This document shows, piece after piece, positions 18,044-26,426 of a DNA stretch of 64,000 nt. Position 1 is the first letter of the stretch, and each line of letters starts with the position of its first letter. Under the pieces are notes generated by a model. The model had not been told where the DNA came from and ran no database searches. It saw only the letters and a list, made by a program, of their open reading frames with translations. The stretch is taken from positions 1 to 64,000 of the forward strand of contig CAXSBZ010000015.1 of NCBI GenBank assembly GCA_964236465.1, in the 5' to 3' direction. Source of the stretch: Mucilaginibacter_A sp964236465. GTDB lineage: Bacteria; Bacteroidota; Bacteroidia; Sphingobacteriales; Sphingobacteriaceae. The position numbers and the translations under genes were made by a program.

Positions 18044-18640
18044 TTAAAGCTGTATCGCTGCTATCGCTTTTTCCAATGCCTGATCTTTCAGTTCGGGCAT
18101 ATTCATTCCTTCAACCCTAAATGTAGTTACATCAGTCATGCCTAAAAATCCCAGAACTGTTCTTAAATAGGGTTCTGTAAAATCGTATGCTTTCATCGGG
18201 CCTTCACTGTATATTCCTCCGGTAGCAATGGTGAGGTAAACTTTTTTATTCTGTACCAGTCCTTCAGGGCCTTTTTCCGAGTACTTAAAAGTTTTCCCGG
18301 CACGTGCGATATGGTCAATCCAGGCTTTCAAGGTAGAGGGAATACCAAAATTATACATGGGCACATCAATTACAATCACATCTGCGTCCATAATTTCTGC
18401 AATAGCTTCGTCTGAGTGTTTAATGGCTTTTGTTAGTTCCGGTGTCAGGTTTTCTTTTGGGGTAAAAAAAGAATTTAAGTGCACCTCTTCCAAATGAGGG
18501 AAAGGCGTTTTCGCTAAATTATGTTCTTTTACGGTACTGCCCGGATGGGCTGCAAGTAGTTTGTCTACAACCGTTTTTCCTAATTTAATACTAAAAGAAG
18601 CTTCGTTGCGTGGGCTGGAGATCAGATGTAAGATTTTCAT
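18044..18640 (-). CDS. azoR: FMN-dependent NADH azoreductase
   Basis: 198 residues from the ATG at 18638-18640 (MKILHLISSPRNEASFS), giving the normal AzoR length. The flavodoxin-like fold shows the N-terminal phosphate-binding SSPRNEASFS, the FMN-binding PMYNFGIPSTLKAWID, and ATGGIYSEG. Such enzymes reduce azo dyes and quinones by two-electron transfer and protect against quinone and electrophile stress. It is divergent from an HxlR regulator with a palindromic operator between them, the arrangement known for YodB/HypR-type control of azoreductases. Confidence 0.88.
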   Translation of the reverse strand: MKILHLISSPRNEASFSIKLGKTVVDKLLAAHPGSTVKEHNLAKTPFPHLEEVHLNSFFTPKENLTPELTKAIKHSDEAIAEIMDADVIVIDVPMYNFGIPSTLKAWIDHIARAGKTFKYSEKGPEGLVQNKKVYLTIATGGIYSEGPMKAYDFTEPYLRTVLGFLGMTDVTTFRVEGMNMPELKDQALEKAIAAIQL

Positions 18641-18702
18641 GATTAGATTATTTTTAAATTTATCCTGCAAAACTACTTATATTTGGTATGTAAAAGATAC
18701 TA

Positions 18703-18736
18703 CTATCCCAAAAGATACCGGTATCCTTTGGGATAG
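18703..18736. promoter_or_regulatory. 34-bp palindrome, likely HxlR operator
   Basis: Outer arms CTATCCCAAA and TTTGGGATAG with inner arms GATACC and GGTATC, broken only by one unpaired position on each side. It lies in the azoR/hxlR divergent gap, 14 bases before the hxlR start. A further weak inverted repeat (GTAT...ATAC, 18687-18701) adjoins it. Its symmetry fits a dimeric winged-helix regulator. Confidence 0.75.
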
Positions 18737-18749
18737 CCACGAAGAAACA

Positions 18750-19136
18750 ATGATTAACAACCAGCACACGCCTACTCCAGAAGCTTGCACCGCCAGCCTT
18801 GCAGCAGTAAAAGATGCACTTTATGTACTTAACGGCAAATGGAAAATACCTTTGATTGTTGCCCTTTTGACCGGGCCGAAAAGGTTTAAAGAAATACAAA
18901 GAGCTCTGAATGAAATTACCCCAAAGGTATTGTCTAAAGAACTTAAAGAGCTGGAGGTGAATGGATTTGTAGAAAGAAAAGTAATTAATACCTTTCCTGT
19001 AAACATTACTTATGAACTTACACCGTATAGTGAATCTTTGGATGAAGTTATTGAATCTTTAAGATCATGGGGAGAGAAGCACAGGAAACACCTTGTGAAA
19101 AACCGCAGGTTAGATGGCATATTGCAGGATCATTAA
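18750..19136 (+). CDS. HxlR-family transcriptional regulator
   Basis: 128 residues from the ATG at 18750 (MINNQHTPTPEAC); longer frames run through the operator. The HxlR winged helix is clear: LNGKWKIPLIVALLTGPKRF, then LNEITPKVLSKELKELEVNGF and a basic tail. The only cysteine, Cys13, sits just before the DNA-binding domain, as does the redox-sensing cysteine of YodB/HypR relatives. With the divergent azoreductase this suggests a quinone- or disulfide-responsive switch. That is inference from family knowledge and position. Confidence 0.88.
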   Translation: MINNQHTPTPEACTASLAAVKDALYVLNGKWKIPLIVALLTGPKRFKEIQRALNEITPKVLSKELKELEVNGFVERKVINTFPVNITYELTPYSESLDEVIESLRSWGEKHRKHLVKNRRLDGILQDH

Positions 19137-19147
19137 ATTTGAAATAG

Positions 19148-19317
19148 CTTTAGAGCCTGTTTAAAATTTGTTCAATATATTTTCCATGCTTCTTTTATCA
19201 CCCAAAAATCATTAAGGTTTTATGCTTCAGCCATTACCCAAGATACAGAAACAGAATTTATGGTGCTAAAAGAAGCATTATCATTTTTCTTTTCGATAAA
19301 AAATTAAACAGCTTTTT
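19148..19317. mobile_element. MITE-like repeat, copy 2
   Basis: About 170 bp with left end GCCTGTTTAAAATTTGTTCA, inverted class A motifs at 19186-19199 and 19265-19278, and right end TTAAACAGCTTTTT, which is the inverse of the left end of copy 1. It has the same orientation as copy 1 (17762-17917), so the azoR/hxlR pair lies between direct copies. The remaining 19318-19508 shows no gene. Confidence 0.55.
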
Positions 19318-19508
19318 AGGTAAAATTAAAGTTATAGATGATCATAGTTTACACAAAATCAATAAATTAGCGTCCAGTTAATACCTCATTATCATCTGAT
19401 TTTGAGCGTATTATTATACAAGCTTTAAATTACATACCGAGCAGATCGGTAAGAAACAAAGTTTTTCGGATCAACAGCTGCATTTAGTTGTCGCTAAAAA
19501 TTAAATTT

Positions 19509-20144
19509 ATGTCCAGTAAAAATAGAAATAAGCCAGAAAGCGAGGGAATTTCCAATGGCACACGCCGTAATTTCTTAAAGCAGTCGTCCTTTTTAACGGC
19601 TTTAGCTTTAACGCCCGCAACGGTTGTGAAAGCTGCCGAAAACCAGTGGGACGAAAAGCTGGCGGATGTTTTTGAAAAAATGCCGGTAAACCTGGAAGTT
19701 AACGGCATAAAACACGCTTTACAGATCGAGCCGCGGGTTACTCTTTTGGATACGCTGCGCGAGCAGTTAAACTTAACCGGCACAAAAAAAGGCTGCGACC
19801 GCGGACAATGTGGTGCGTGTACCGTTCATATTGATGGTATCCGCGTAAATTCCTGCTTGAGTTTGACCATCACCAACGAAGGGAAAAAAATTACCACGAT
19901 TGAAGGGCTTGCTCACGGCGATGAACTTCATCCGATGCAGGAAGCGTTTATCAAACACGATGGGTTCCAGTGCGGCTATTGCACGTCTGGGCAAATCATG
20001 TCTGGCGTAGCTTTGATTAAAGAAGGGCACGCCAATTCTGAATCGGAAATACGGGAATTTATGAGCGGAAATATTTGCCGCTGCGGTGCTTACCCCAATA
20101 TTGTAAATGCGATACAAGACGTTAAAAACGGAAATCAATCATGA
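19509..20144 (+). CDS. paoA: Aldehyde oxidoreductase, [2Fe-2S] subunit (PaoA type)
   Basis: 211 residues from the ATG at 19509; the frame from a TTG at 19488 is less likely. A twin-arginine-like signal (TRRNFLKQSSFLTALALTP, residues 18-36) indicates export of the folded complex. Two [2Fe-2S] clusters are present: the plant-ferredoxin type (Cys96, 101, 104, 116; CDRGQCGACT) and the second (Cys155, 158, 190, 192; CGYC...CRC). It carries electrons from the molybdenum site to FAD. It overlaps the FAD-subunit gene by 4 bases. The arrangement matches the E. coli periplasmic paoABC. The specific substrate is not determined. Confidence 0.88.
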   Translation: MSSKNRNKPESEGISNGTRRNFLKQSSFLTALALTPATVVKAAENQWDEKLADVFEKMPVNLEVNGIKHALQIEPRVTLLDTLREQLNLTGTKKGCDRGQCGACTVHIDGIRVNSCLSLTITNEGKKITTIEGLAHGDELHPMQEAFIKHDGFQCGYCTSGQIMSGVALIKEGHANSESEIREFMSGNICRCGAYPNIVNAIQDVKNGNQS

Positions 20145-21130
20145 ACCAGTTTCAATATTTAAAACCTGCTGAAGCTTCTGTGGCGATCAAATCGCTGGCA
20201 AAAGATCCAAATGCTTATTTTTTGGCAGGTGGCACCAATTTGATCGATATGATGAAAATGGGCATTGTTGTTCCGCAAAAACTGGTGGACATCAATAATT
20301 TGCCATTAAAAACAGTATCCGAAATACCGGGCGGTCTGCGCATTGGTGCATTGGTAAGTAATACCAATGTGGCAGAACATAAGCTGATCAAAGAAAATTA
20401 TCCACTGCTGGCCTTGGCAATTAATGCAGGTGCCTCGCCCCAGCTTAGAAATGTGGCTACAGTAGGCGGCAACATGATGCAGCGCACCCGTTGTCCGTAT
20501 TTTCTTGATTTAACGATGCCTTGCAACAAACGCCAACCCGGCAGTGGCTGTGGTGCTTTGGGCGGATTTAACCGAATGCACGCTATTTTTGGGGCGAGTG
20601 ATAAATGTATCGCTGTAAATCCAAGCGATATGAATGTGGCTATGGTTGCGCTAGATGCAACTGTACACATCAGCGGGCCAAAAGGTGCTAGAACAATCAA
20701 GTTTGCAGATTTCCATCGTTTGCCGGGCGATCATCCCGAACTGGACAATCATCTGCAAAAAGAAGAATTGATAACGGCAGTGGATTTGCCTGCTTCTCCG
20801 TTTAATAAAAATGTACATTATGTAAAAATCCGCGACCGTGCTTCCTACGCGTTTGCGCTGGTTTCGGCCGCCGTGGCTTTAGATATCGAAAATGGTACGA
20901 TAAAAGAAGCACGGCTGGCAATGGGCGGTGTGGCACATAAACCTTGGCGTTTAACCTCCGCAGAAACATTTTTAAAAGGAAAACCGGTTAGTGAAGATAC
21001 TTTTAAACAAGCTGCAAAACTGGTTGTAAATGGTGCTAAAGCTTACGAGTACAATCAATTTAAACTAAAACTGGCACCTAATGCTGTTTTACAAGGGCTA
21101 AAAGTAGCATCCGGTTTAGCATCTGCATAA
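20141..21130 (+). CDS. paoB: Aldehyde oxidoreductase, FAD-binding subunit (PaoB type)
   Basis: A 329-residue FAD-binding subunit of the xanthine-dehydrogenase family. FAD-site motifs FLAGGTNLIDMMK and NVATVGGNMMQ are seen. Between them and the C-terminal domain lies a cysteine-rich insert (RTRCPYFLDLTMPCNKRQPG, then GCGAL and a later DKC), as in E. coli PaoB, where it binds an extra [4Fe-4S] cluster. Class B core 20307-20318 and near class A 20899-20912 motifs lie within; the latter encodes IKEA. It is co-translated with the [2Fe-2S] subunit. Confidence 0.87.
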   Translation: MNQFQYLKPAEASVAIKSLAKDPNAYFLAGGTNLIDMMKMGIVVPQKLVDINNLPLKTVSEIPGGLRIGALVSNTNVAEHKLIKENYPLLALAINAGASPQLRNVATVGGNMMQRTRCPYFLDLTMPCNKRQPGSGCGALGGFNRMHAIFGASDKCIAVNPSDMNVAMVALDATVHISGPKGARTIKFADFHRLPGDHPELDNHLQKEELITAVDLPASPFNKNVHYVKIRDRASYAFALVSAAVALDIENGTIKEARLAMGGVAHKPWRLTSAETFLKGKPVSEDTFKQAAKLVVNGAKAYEYNQFKLKLAPNAVLQGLKVASGLASA

Positions 21131-21153
21131 TTTATTTGTTTAAAAAATTTTTG

Positions 21154-23283
21154 ATGAAAAAAGATATGATAGGCGATCCGATGAACCGCGTTGATGGCCG
21201 GTTAAAAGTAACCGGCGGTGCCACGTATTCCGGTGAGTACAAAGTTGCAGGTTTAACTTATGGTGTGCTGGTTCCGGCAACGATTACCAGCGGGCTTATC
21301 ACCGCAATCGATACCAAAGCCGCTGAACGCGCACCGGGCGTAATAGCGGTAATTACGCATTTTAATGCCATGAAAGTGCCTGGTTTTCAGGCAGATGCAC
21401 AAAAACCGGTTAAAGGATTGAAGCTATTTAACGACAACAAAATTTATTTTAACGGGCAGCCGATGGCTTTGGTTGTGGCAGAAACTTTTGAGCGCGCCAC
21501 TTATGCCGCCACTTTGGTAAAAGCAACTTATCAGACGCTGCCGTTTGAAACCGATTTTGATAAAAATTTGAATAAAGGTGTTGTTCCGCAAGGCGGCAAT
21601 TATAAAGATTACGTTCGGGGTGAAGCCGATGCTTATAAAAATGCGCCTGTAAAAGTGGAACAGGAATACAGGCTTCCATCCGAAATGCACAACCCGATGG
21701 AACTGCATACAACCACTGCTTTTTGGGAAGGCGACAAAGTAACGTTATACACCAAATCGCAGGGTGTAAAAAGTTCGCAGCGGTCTGTTGCGGCGGCTTT
21801 TGATATTTCTCCCGAAAATGTGCAAATCAATTCCAGGTTTGTTGGCGGGGCTTTCGGCTCCTCTTTGCGCACCTGGCCGCATGAAATTGCTGCTGTACAA
21901 ACCGCTAAAATGTTGGGCCGCCCGGTAAAATTAACGCTTACGCGTGAGCAGATGTTTACGCTGGTTGGTTATCGGCCATTAACGATCCAAAAAATAGGTT
22001 TAGGTGCCACGCCGGATGGAAAGCTGGTTGGTATCACCCATGAATCGTATTCGCAATCTGCTGTTTATGAAGAGTTTACAGAGAATTCCGTTAATGTTTC
22101 CCGGTTTTTGTACAGCAGTCCGAATGCCAATACCCGTTATAAAGTGATCCCTTTAAACGTTGGTGTGCCCACACCAATGCGCGGCCCGGGCGAAGCGACA
22201 GGTTCATTTGCGCTGGAATCTGCTTTGGATGAACTTTCTTATCTGCTAAAAATGGATCCGATCCAGCTTCGGCTGAATAATTATACTGATACGGACCCAG
22301 AACGCAACCTGCCCTGGTCAAGCAAATATTTAAAAGAATGCTATCAGCTTGGAGCCGAAAAAATAGGTTGGAAAAATCGCAAGCAACAACCAGCAGCCAA
22401 CCGAGATGGTGACTGGCTGGTTGGCTATGGCATTGGCTGCGGTGCATTTGGGGCTTATCGGTCTGCTGCACAAGCTAAAATAAAATTAATGGCTGATGGC
22501 ACCGTGAATATTCAAAGTGCTACAAGCGACATCGGCCCGGGTACGGCTACTGCAATGGTGCTTATTGCTGCGGATGTTTTGGGAATGCCAGCCGAGAAAA
22601 TAACTTTTGAACTGGGTAATTCCGCGTTTCCGATGGCACCTATGCAAGGCGGATCCGCAACAGTTTCTTCAGTTGGTTCTGCGGTGCATGATGTGTGCAT
22701 AGCTTTAAAAAATAAACTGAGCCTGCTGGAAGGCAAACCTCAAAATAGTACAGAAGCAATTGATTATGTTGCTGTTTTGAAGAAAAATAATCTACCTTAT
22801 GTAGAACTTACGCAGGAATCGAAAGGTAGTGAAATCGCCCAAAAGTATTCGATGTACTCCTTTTCATCGCATTTTGCACAAGTTTATGTACATCCTTTGA
22901 CCGGGATGATCAAGGTAAAAAAATTGGTGGCTGTAGTTGATGCCGGCAAGATTGTTAACCACAAAACAGCCAGCAGCCAGATGATTGGCGGCGCAGTGGG
23001 CGGCATCGGGATGGCCATGACGGAAGAAGCAGTTATGGATGATCGTTTTGGAAAATATATAAACGGAAATTTTGCCGATTATCATGTGCCGGTTAATGCT
23101 GATATTCCGCAGATTGAAGCGATTTTTATTGATAAACCCGATCCGATTATCAATCCTATCGGTACAAAAGGAATTGGTGAAATATCGTTGATTGGCGTGG
23201 CCGCGGCCATCGCCAATGCGGTTTACAATGCAACAGGCACGCGTATTCGTGAGCTGCCGATCACGCCGGATAAATTAATTTAA
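21154..23283 (+). CDS. paoC: Aldehyde oxidoreductase, molybdenum-binding subunit (PaoC type)
   Basis: 709 residues from the ATG at 21154 (MKKDMIGDPMNRVDGRLKV); TTG codons upstream are rejected. This catalytic subunit binds the molybdopterin cofactor: GGAFGSS, the GPGEATGSFALE segment, and a C-terminal GTKGIGEISLIG that holds the conserved catalytic Glu of the family. With the two preceding subunits it should oxidise aldehydes or aromatic heterocycles in the periplasm. No MoCo-maturation gene (paoD/xdhC) is present in the window, so it must be supplied elsewhere. Confidence 0.9.
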   Translation: MKKDMIGDPMNRVDGRLKVTGGATYSGEYKVAGLTYGVLVPATITSGLITAIDTKAAERAPGVIAVITHFNAMKVPGFQADAQKPVKGLKLFNDNKIYFNGQPMALVVAETFERATYAATLVKATYQTLPFETDFDKNLNKGVVPQGGNYKDYVRGEADAYKNAPVKVEQEYRLPSEMHNPMELHTTTAFWEGDKVTLYTKSQGVKSSQRSVAAAFDISPENVQINSRFVGGAFGSSLRTWPHEIAAVQTAKMLGRPVKLTLTREQMFTLVGYRPLTIQKIGLGATPDGKLVGITHESYSQSAVYEEFTENSVNVSRFLYSSPNANTRYKVIPLNVGVPTPMRGPGEATGSFALESALDELSYLLKMDPIQLRLNNYTDTDPERNLPWSSKYLKECYQLGAEKIGWKNRKQQPAANRDGDWLVGYGIGCGAFGAYRSAAQAKIKLMADGTVNIQSATSDIGPGTATAMVLIAADVLGMPAEKITFELGNSAFPMAPMQGGSATVSSVGSAVHDVCIALKNKLSLLEGKPQNSTEAIDYVAVLKKNNLPYVELTQESKGSEIAQKYSMYSFSSHFAQVYVHPLTGMIKVKKLVAVVDAGKIVNHKTASSQMIGGAVGGIGMAMTEEAVMDDRFGKYINGNFADYHVPVNADIPQIEAIFIDKPDPIINPIGTKGIGEISLIGVAAAIANAVYNATGTRIRELPITPDKLI

Positions 23284-23291
23284 ATTTCAGC

Positions 23292-23367
23292 ATACTTCTT
23301 TTATCGGGTGAGAATTGCTTCTCCGCAGAAAAAATGCTTTATTAAAAAAGGATGGTAAAAGAAGCAC
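23292..23367. repeat. Inverted pair of near class A motifs
   Basis: ATACTTCTTTTATC (23292-23305) and GGTAAAAGAAGCAC (about 23354-23367), both one base off the class A core, in the gap between the oxidoreductase and the tRNA gene. Confidence 0.55.
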
Positions 23368-23469
23368 TGTATGGTGAGCAGATATTGATTTATGCTAATG
23401 CCGGTTTAGTTACTAGAAAAACCAAAGGAAAAACTTAGTTTTGCGACAGTATAAAATTGATAAAATACC

Positions 23470-23541
23470 GGCCCCGTAGTTCAACGGATAGAATAGGCGT
23501 TTCCTAAACTCTAGATATGGGTTCGATTCCCGTCGGGGCCA
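23470..23541 (+). tRNA. tRNA-Arg (anticodon CCU)
   Basis: The acceptor arms GGCCCCG (23470-23476) and CGGGGCC (23534-23540) pair perfectly. The T arm GGGTTCGATTCCC is canonical. The anticodon loop TTCCTAA places CCT at 23503-23505, reading AGG arginine codons. The 3' CCA is not encoded. The anticodon stem (GGCGT/ACTCT) seems to hold one mismatch. Confidence 0.9.
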
Positions 23542-23575
23542 CAAAAAATAATTTTGATAAGGTATAAAACGATTT

Positions 23576-24250
23576 TTAAATAATTTTGAACAGTTTCCTC
23601 ACCGTAACTAAATGTGCAAATAGTACAATAGGTACAACACAACAGGGCAGCCAAACAAACGGAAAATAAAAAAGTGCTATGTTGGGCTGTTCAAACCCAA
23701 ATTTCTGAAAAGAGAAAGGTGCTGATAAAACCGCAATAACCACAATGTTTGCAAGCAATAATAAACAAATTCCATTCCATAGCAATAGTGCATTTCTGTT
23801 AAGTGCCTTTTTTACATAGCCAAAATAATAAATTATCGGTGCAGATAATCCACATAGAATATCGAAATTTCTTCCCTCAAACGTCATTACTCCTGGCACA
23901 GCTTTATGTAAAAATAACCAGTACAAAGTAACTTCTACCGGTATCCTTACTGTGTGCAATAGTGTTAACATTTTTATATCAAAACTATTTATAAACTCTC
24001 GGCCTTTTTTCGTAAAAAACAAAGCTGCTATTAAAACCAACGGTGGCATCAGCAATAACGCAAATCTTGGTGGGATCCCATTGATAATAGTATAAAAGCC
24101 CGAAAGGCCAATGGCAGATTGAAGCGCAAGCCATAATAATATACTAATAATCAATGGCTTTGAATTTTTACTGGCTTTATACAGCATTACGAGGGTGAGC
24201 AATGTTGTAAGTATAAATACAATCGAGATATAAACTGGTAAATGTTCCAT
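23576..24250 (-). CDS. Unrecognised multi-pass membrane protein
   Basis: 224 residues from the ATG at 24248-24250 (MEHLPVYISIVFILT); the upstream in-frame leader is not hydrophobic and is unlikely. About six to seven hydrophobic helices cover nearly the whole chain, with no soluble domain and no motif I can name. It lies 76 bases downstream of a Crp/Fnr-type regulator on the same strand and may be its target. The function is unknown. Confidence 0.7.
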   Translation of the reverse strand: MEHLPVYISIVFILTTLLTLVMLYKASKNSKPLIISILLWLALQSAIGLSGFYTIINGIPPRFALLLMPPLVLIAALFFTKKGREFINSFDIKMLTLLHTVRIPVEVTLYWLFLHKAVPGVMTFEGRNFDILCGLSAPIIYYFGYVKKALNRNALLLWNGICLLLLANIVVIAVLSAPFSFQKFGFEQPNIALFYFPFVWLPCCVVPIVLFAHLVTVRKLFKII

Positions 24251-24326
24251 TGTTAAATTGTTTAAACAAAGGAAGTTCAATAAATATGGCAGCTTCTTGC
24301 CAAATGACAAGAAAATAAACGGCTTA

Positions 24327-24908
24327 CTATTTCTTTGATAATTCTTTTCGTATCCTGCTTAAAGAAGTATCTGTGATGCCAAGATAAGAGGCAATATGTT
24401 TTAAAGGAGTATGCTGAAAAATTTCCGGATTGGTTTTTAACAAAGCTGCATAACGCTCGTCCGCTGTTTCTGTGATCGTTGATAGCATCCTGGTTTTAAG
24501 CGCAGAGAAGCCTTTTACCAACACGGCTCGTCCAAACTCTCTAAATTCGGGTATGGTGTGAAAAAGGTGATTTAGCTGCTGATGGCTAATGTACCAGCCC
24601 TCGCAATCAATTAGTGCTTGTATGTTTTCTTTTGATCTGTTGCGGTTGAAAAAGGAAGATACTTCAAAAACAACTTGTTCGGAAGCATAAAAACCTGTCG
24701 TTACCTCCTTGCCTTTTGTGTCGTACACAAATGCGCGCATATATCCTTTTTCCAGAAATAGGTATTCGTCACATATTTTACCTGCTGCAAGCTGAAACTG
24801 ATTTTTTGAGATAAGCTTAAAAGTAAAATTGTCTGCAATCTCTTTTCTTAAGATAGTGGAAGCAATGTTTTCGTTATTAAAAAATTCGATAAGTCTTTCT
24901 TTGCTCAT
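24327..24908 (-). CDS. Crp/Fnr-family transcriptional regulator
   Basis: 193 residues: an N-terminal cyclic-nucleotide-binding-like beta roll (about residues 25-115, with the YLFLEKGYMRAFVYDTKGKEV segment degenerate for cAMP contacts) and a C-terminal helix-turn-helix (LKHIASYLGITDTSLSRIRKEL). This is the common Bacteroidota Crp-like type and probably senses something other than cAMP. An AAGAGG-like ribosome site lies just upstream of the start. It probably controls the membrane-protein gene downstream. Confidence 0.85.
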   Translation of the reverse strand: MSKERLIEFFNNENIASTILRKEIADNFTFKLISKNQFQLAAGKICDEYLFLEKGYMRAFVYDTKGKEVTTGFYASEQVVFEVSSFFNRNRSKENIQALIDCEGWYISHQQLNHLFHTIPEFREFGRAVLVKGFSALKTRMLSTITETADERYAALLKTNPEIFQHTPLKHIASYLGITDTSLSRIRKELSKK

Positions 24909-24991
24909 AAAAAGAGGTCATAAACACGAATATAAAAAAGCTGATCATTCTTTAAACCATCTCAATATAAGTTCAACCACATTTTTACCTT

Positions 24992-25087
24992 GATAAAAAC
25001 AGCATTGCCGGTTAATGGCGAAAAGCATGCTGCATCAGCTTAAAAAATAAGCAGCCGAAAGCGTAACAAACACATGCTTCTTTTATC
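24992..25087. repeat. Class B and class A motifs in inverted orientation
   Basis: GATAAAAACAGCAT (24992-25005) and ATGCTTCTTTTATC (25074-25087) lie in the 24909-25187 gap between the divergent Crp-like regulator and the ter cluster. Confidence 0.65.
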
Positions 25088-25136
25088 CAATAAAAAACAT
25101 AACTGTTCAACAATTCTTTATTAAGCTGTTATCTGT

Positions 25137-25144
25137 TAAATTTG
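25137..25144 (+). promoter_or_regulatory. Likely -7 box of the ter cluster
   Basis: TAAATTTG matches TAnnTTTG exactly, 43 bases before the first terD start. No good TTTG lies at the expected upstream spacing. Confidence 0.45.
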
Positions 25145-25187
25145 AACGTTATTTAGCCTAATTTCTACACTAAAACACAATGAGCAC

Positions 25188-25742
25188 ATGGCCATAAATT
25201 TGCAAAAAGGACAAAGGGAAAATATCAATGCGCCCAAATTTACCATCGGTTTGGGCTGGGATACCAATACTTCTTCTACCGGGACGGAATTTGATCTGGA
25301 TGCTTCGATTTTTATCCTGGGGGAAAATAAAAAATTGCTTTCTGATGAGCATTTCGTTTTTTACAACAACCTGTTATCTCCGGATGGTGGCGTGGAACAT
25401 ACCGGCGACAACCTAACTGGTGCCGGCGATGGCGACGATGAGCAGGTTAAAATTGATTTGGCTTTGGTTGATCCGCGGGCTACAGAACTGACAGTTGTGG
25501 TTACAATTCATGAAGCGGCCAGTCGGAGGCAAAATTTTGGTCAAGTACGCAACTCTTTTGTGCGGATTTTTGATACGGCAACTGATACAGAATTGTTGAA
25601 ATATGAGCTGGAAGAAGATTTCTCCATCGAAACAGCCGTGGAATTCGGCCGCATTTATAAACGCGACGGCAAATGGAAATTTGAAGCCGTTGGAGTAGGC
25701 ATGAAAGGCGGTTTGCAGGATTATTTAAACAAATACAATTAA
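25188..25742 (+). CDS. terD: TerD-family protein, first copy
   Basis: A 184-residue cytoplasmic TerD-domain protein starting MAINLQKGQREN. The family core is clear: FDLDASIFILGENKKL, then VEHTGDNLTGAGDGDDEQVKIDL with the acidic Ca2+-binding cluster, and a C-terminal FGRIYKRDGKWKFEAVG. TerD proteins act with TerC and TelA in resistance to tellurite and other stresses; their biochemical role is debated. It is first in a ter-type operon with a second TerD three bases downstream. Confidence 0.9.
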   Translation: MAINLQKGQRENINAPKFTIGLGWDTNTSSTGTEFDLDASIFILGENKKLLSDEHFVFYNNLLSPDGGVEHTGDNLTGAGDGDDEQVKIDLALVDPRATELTVVVTIHEAASRRQNFGQVRNSFVRIFDTATDTELLKYELEEDFSIETAVEFGRIYKRDGKWKFEAVGVGMKGGLQDYLNKYN

Positions 25743-25745
25743 ATT

Positions 25746-26360
25746 ATGGCCATCAATCTTCAAAAAGGGCAGCGCATCAACCTGGAAAAAGCCAACGGCA
25801 GCAAGCTGCAAAACATTTGCGTGGGCATCAATTGGGGTGCCATTGAAAAAAAAGGTTTCTTCGGTTTTGGTACGACAAAAGAAGCAGTGGACCTGGATGC
25901 CAGCTGTGCGCTGTTTGATGCGGACAAAAAGTTGCAGGAAACCATCTATTTTGGAAACCTGCAATCCAAAAACGGTTCGGTAAAACATAGCGGCGATGAT
26001 TTGACAGGCGATATTGACGGCGATGACGGTTTGGATAATGAAGTAATTACGCTTGATTTTTCGCTGCTGAACAGCAATATTGAACACGTAGCTTTTGTGC
26101 TGAATAGTTTCCGCGGACATGATTTCGGAAAAATTCCGTTTGCTTCGATCCGGATTTATGAAGGCACGCCAAAAATGGTGAAAGAAGTTTTTGCCACGTA
26201 TGATATTGCGCACAATTCCGGCTTTTCGGGCTACGTTTCGATGGTAATGGGAATTTTTTACAAACGCAATGGCGAGTGGAAATTCAATGCCGTTGGCGAG
26301 CCAACCAATGATAAAAAGCTGCCGGAAACGATCACGACTGTTATCAACCAGTTTTTGTAG
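25746..26360 (+). CDS. TerD-family protein, second copy
   Basis: A 204-residue TerD paralogue, also starting MAINLQKGQR, so the pair arose by duplication. VDLDASCALFDADKKLQ and VKHSGDDLTGDIDGDDGLDN carry the acidic metal site. It differs from the first copy by an insert near residues 30-40 (WGAIEKKGFFGFGTTKEA). The gap to the first terD is 3 bases, so they are surely co-transcribed. An ACAAAAGAAGCAG near-match to class A lies within it. Confidence 0.9.
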   Translation: MAINLQKGQRINLEKANGSKLQNICVGINWGAIEKKGFFGFGTTKEAVDLDASCALFDADKKLQETIYFGNLQSKNGSVKHSGDDLTGDIDGDDGLDNEVITLDFSLLNSNIEHVAFVLNSFRGHDFGKIPFASIRIYEGTPKMVKEVFATYDIAHNSGFSGYVSMVMGIFYKRNGEWKFNAVGEPTNDKKLPETITTVINQFL

Positions 26361-26375
26361 CACCAATTTTAGGTC

Positions 26376-26389
26376 GATAAAAGAAGCAT
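26376..26389 (+). repeat. Dispersed motif, class A, inside the ter operon
   Basis: GATAAAAGAAGCAT in the 66-base gap between terD2 and telA, preceded by TTTTAGGTC, the flank seen at other intergenic copies. Confidence 0.7.
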
Positions 26390-26426
26390 CGGCACAAAGC
26401 AATTTTCAACCCAAAACCTAACCTTA

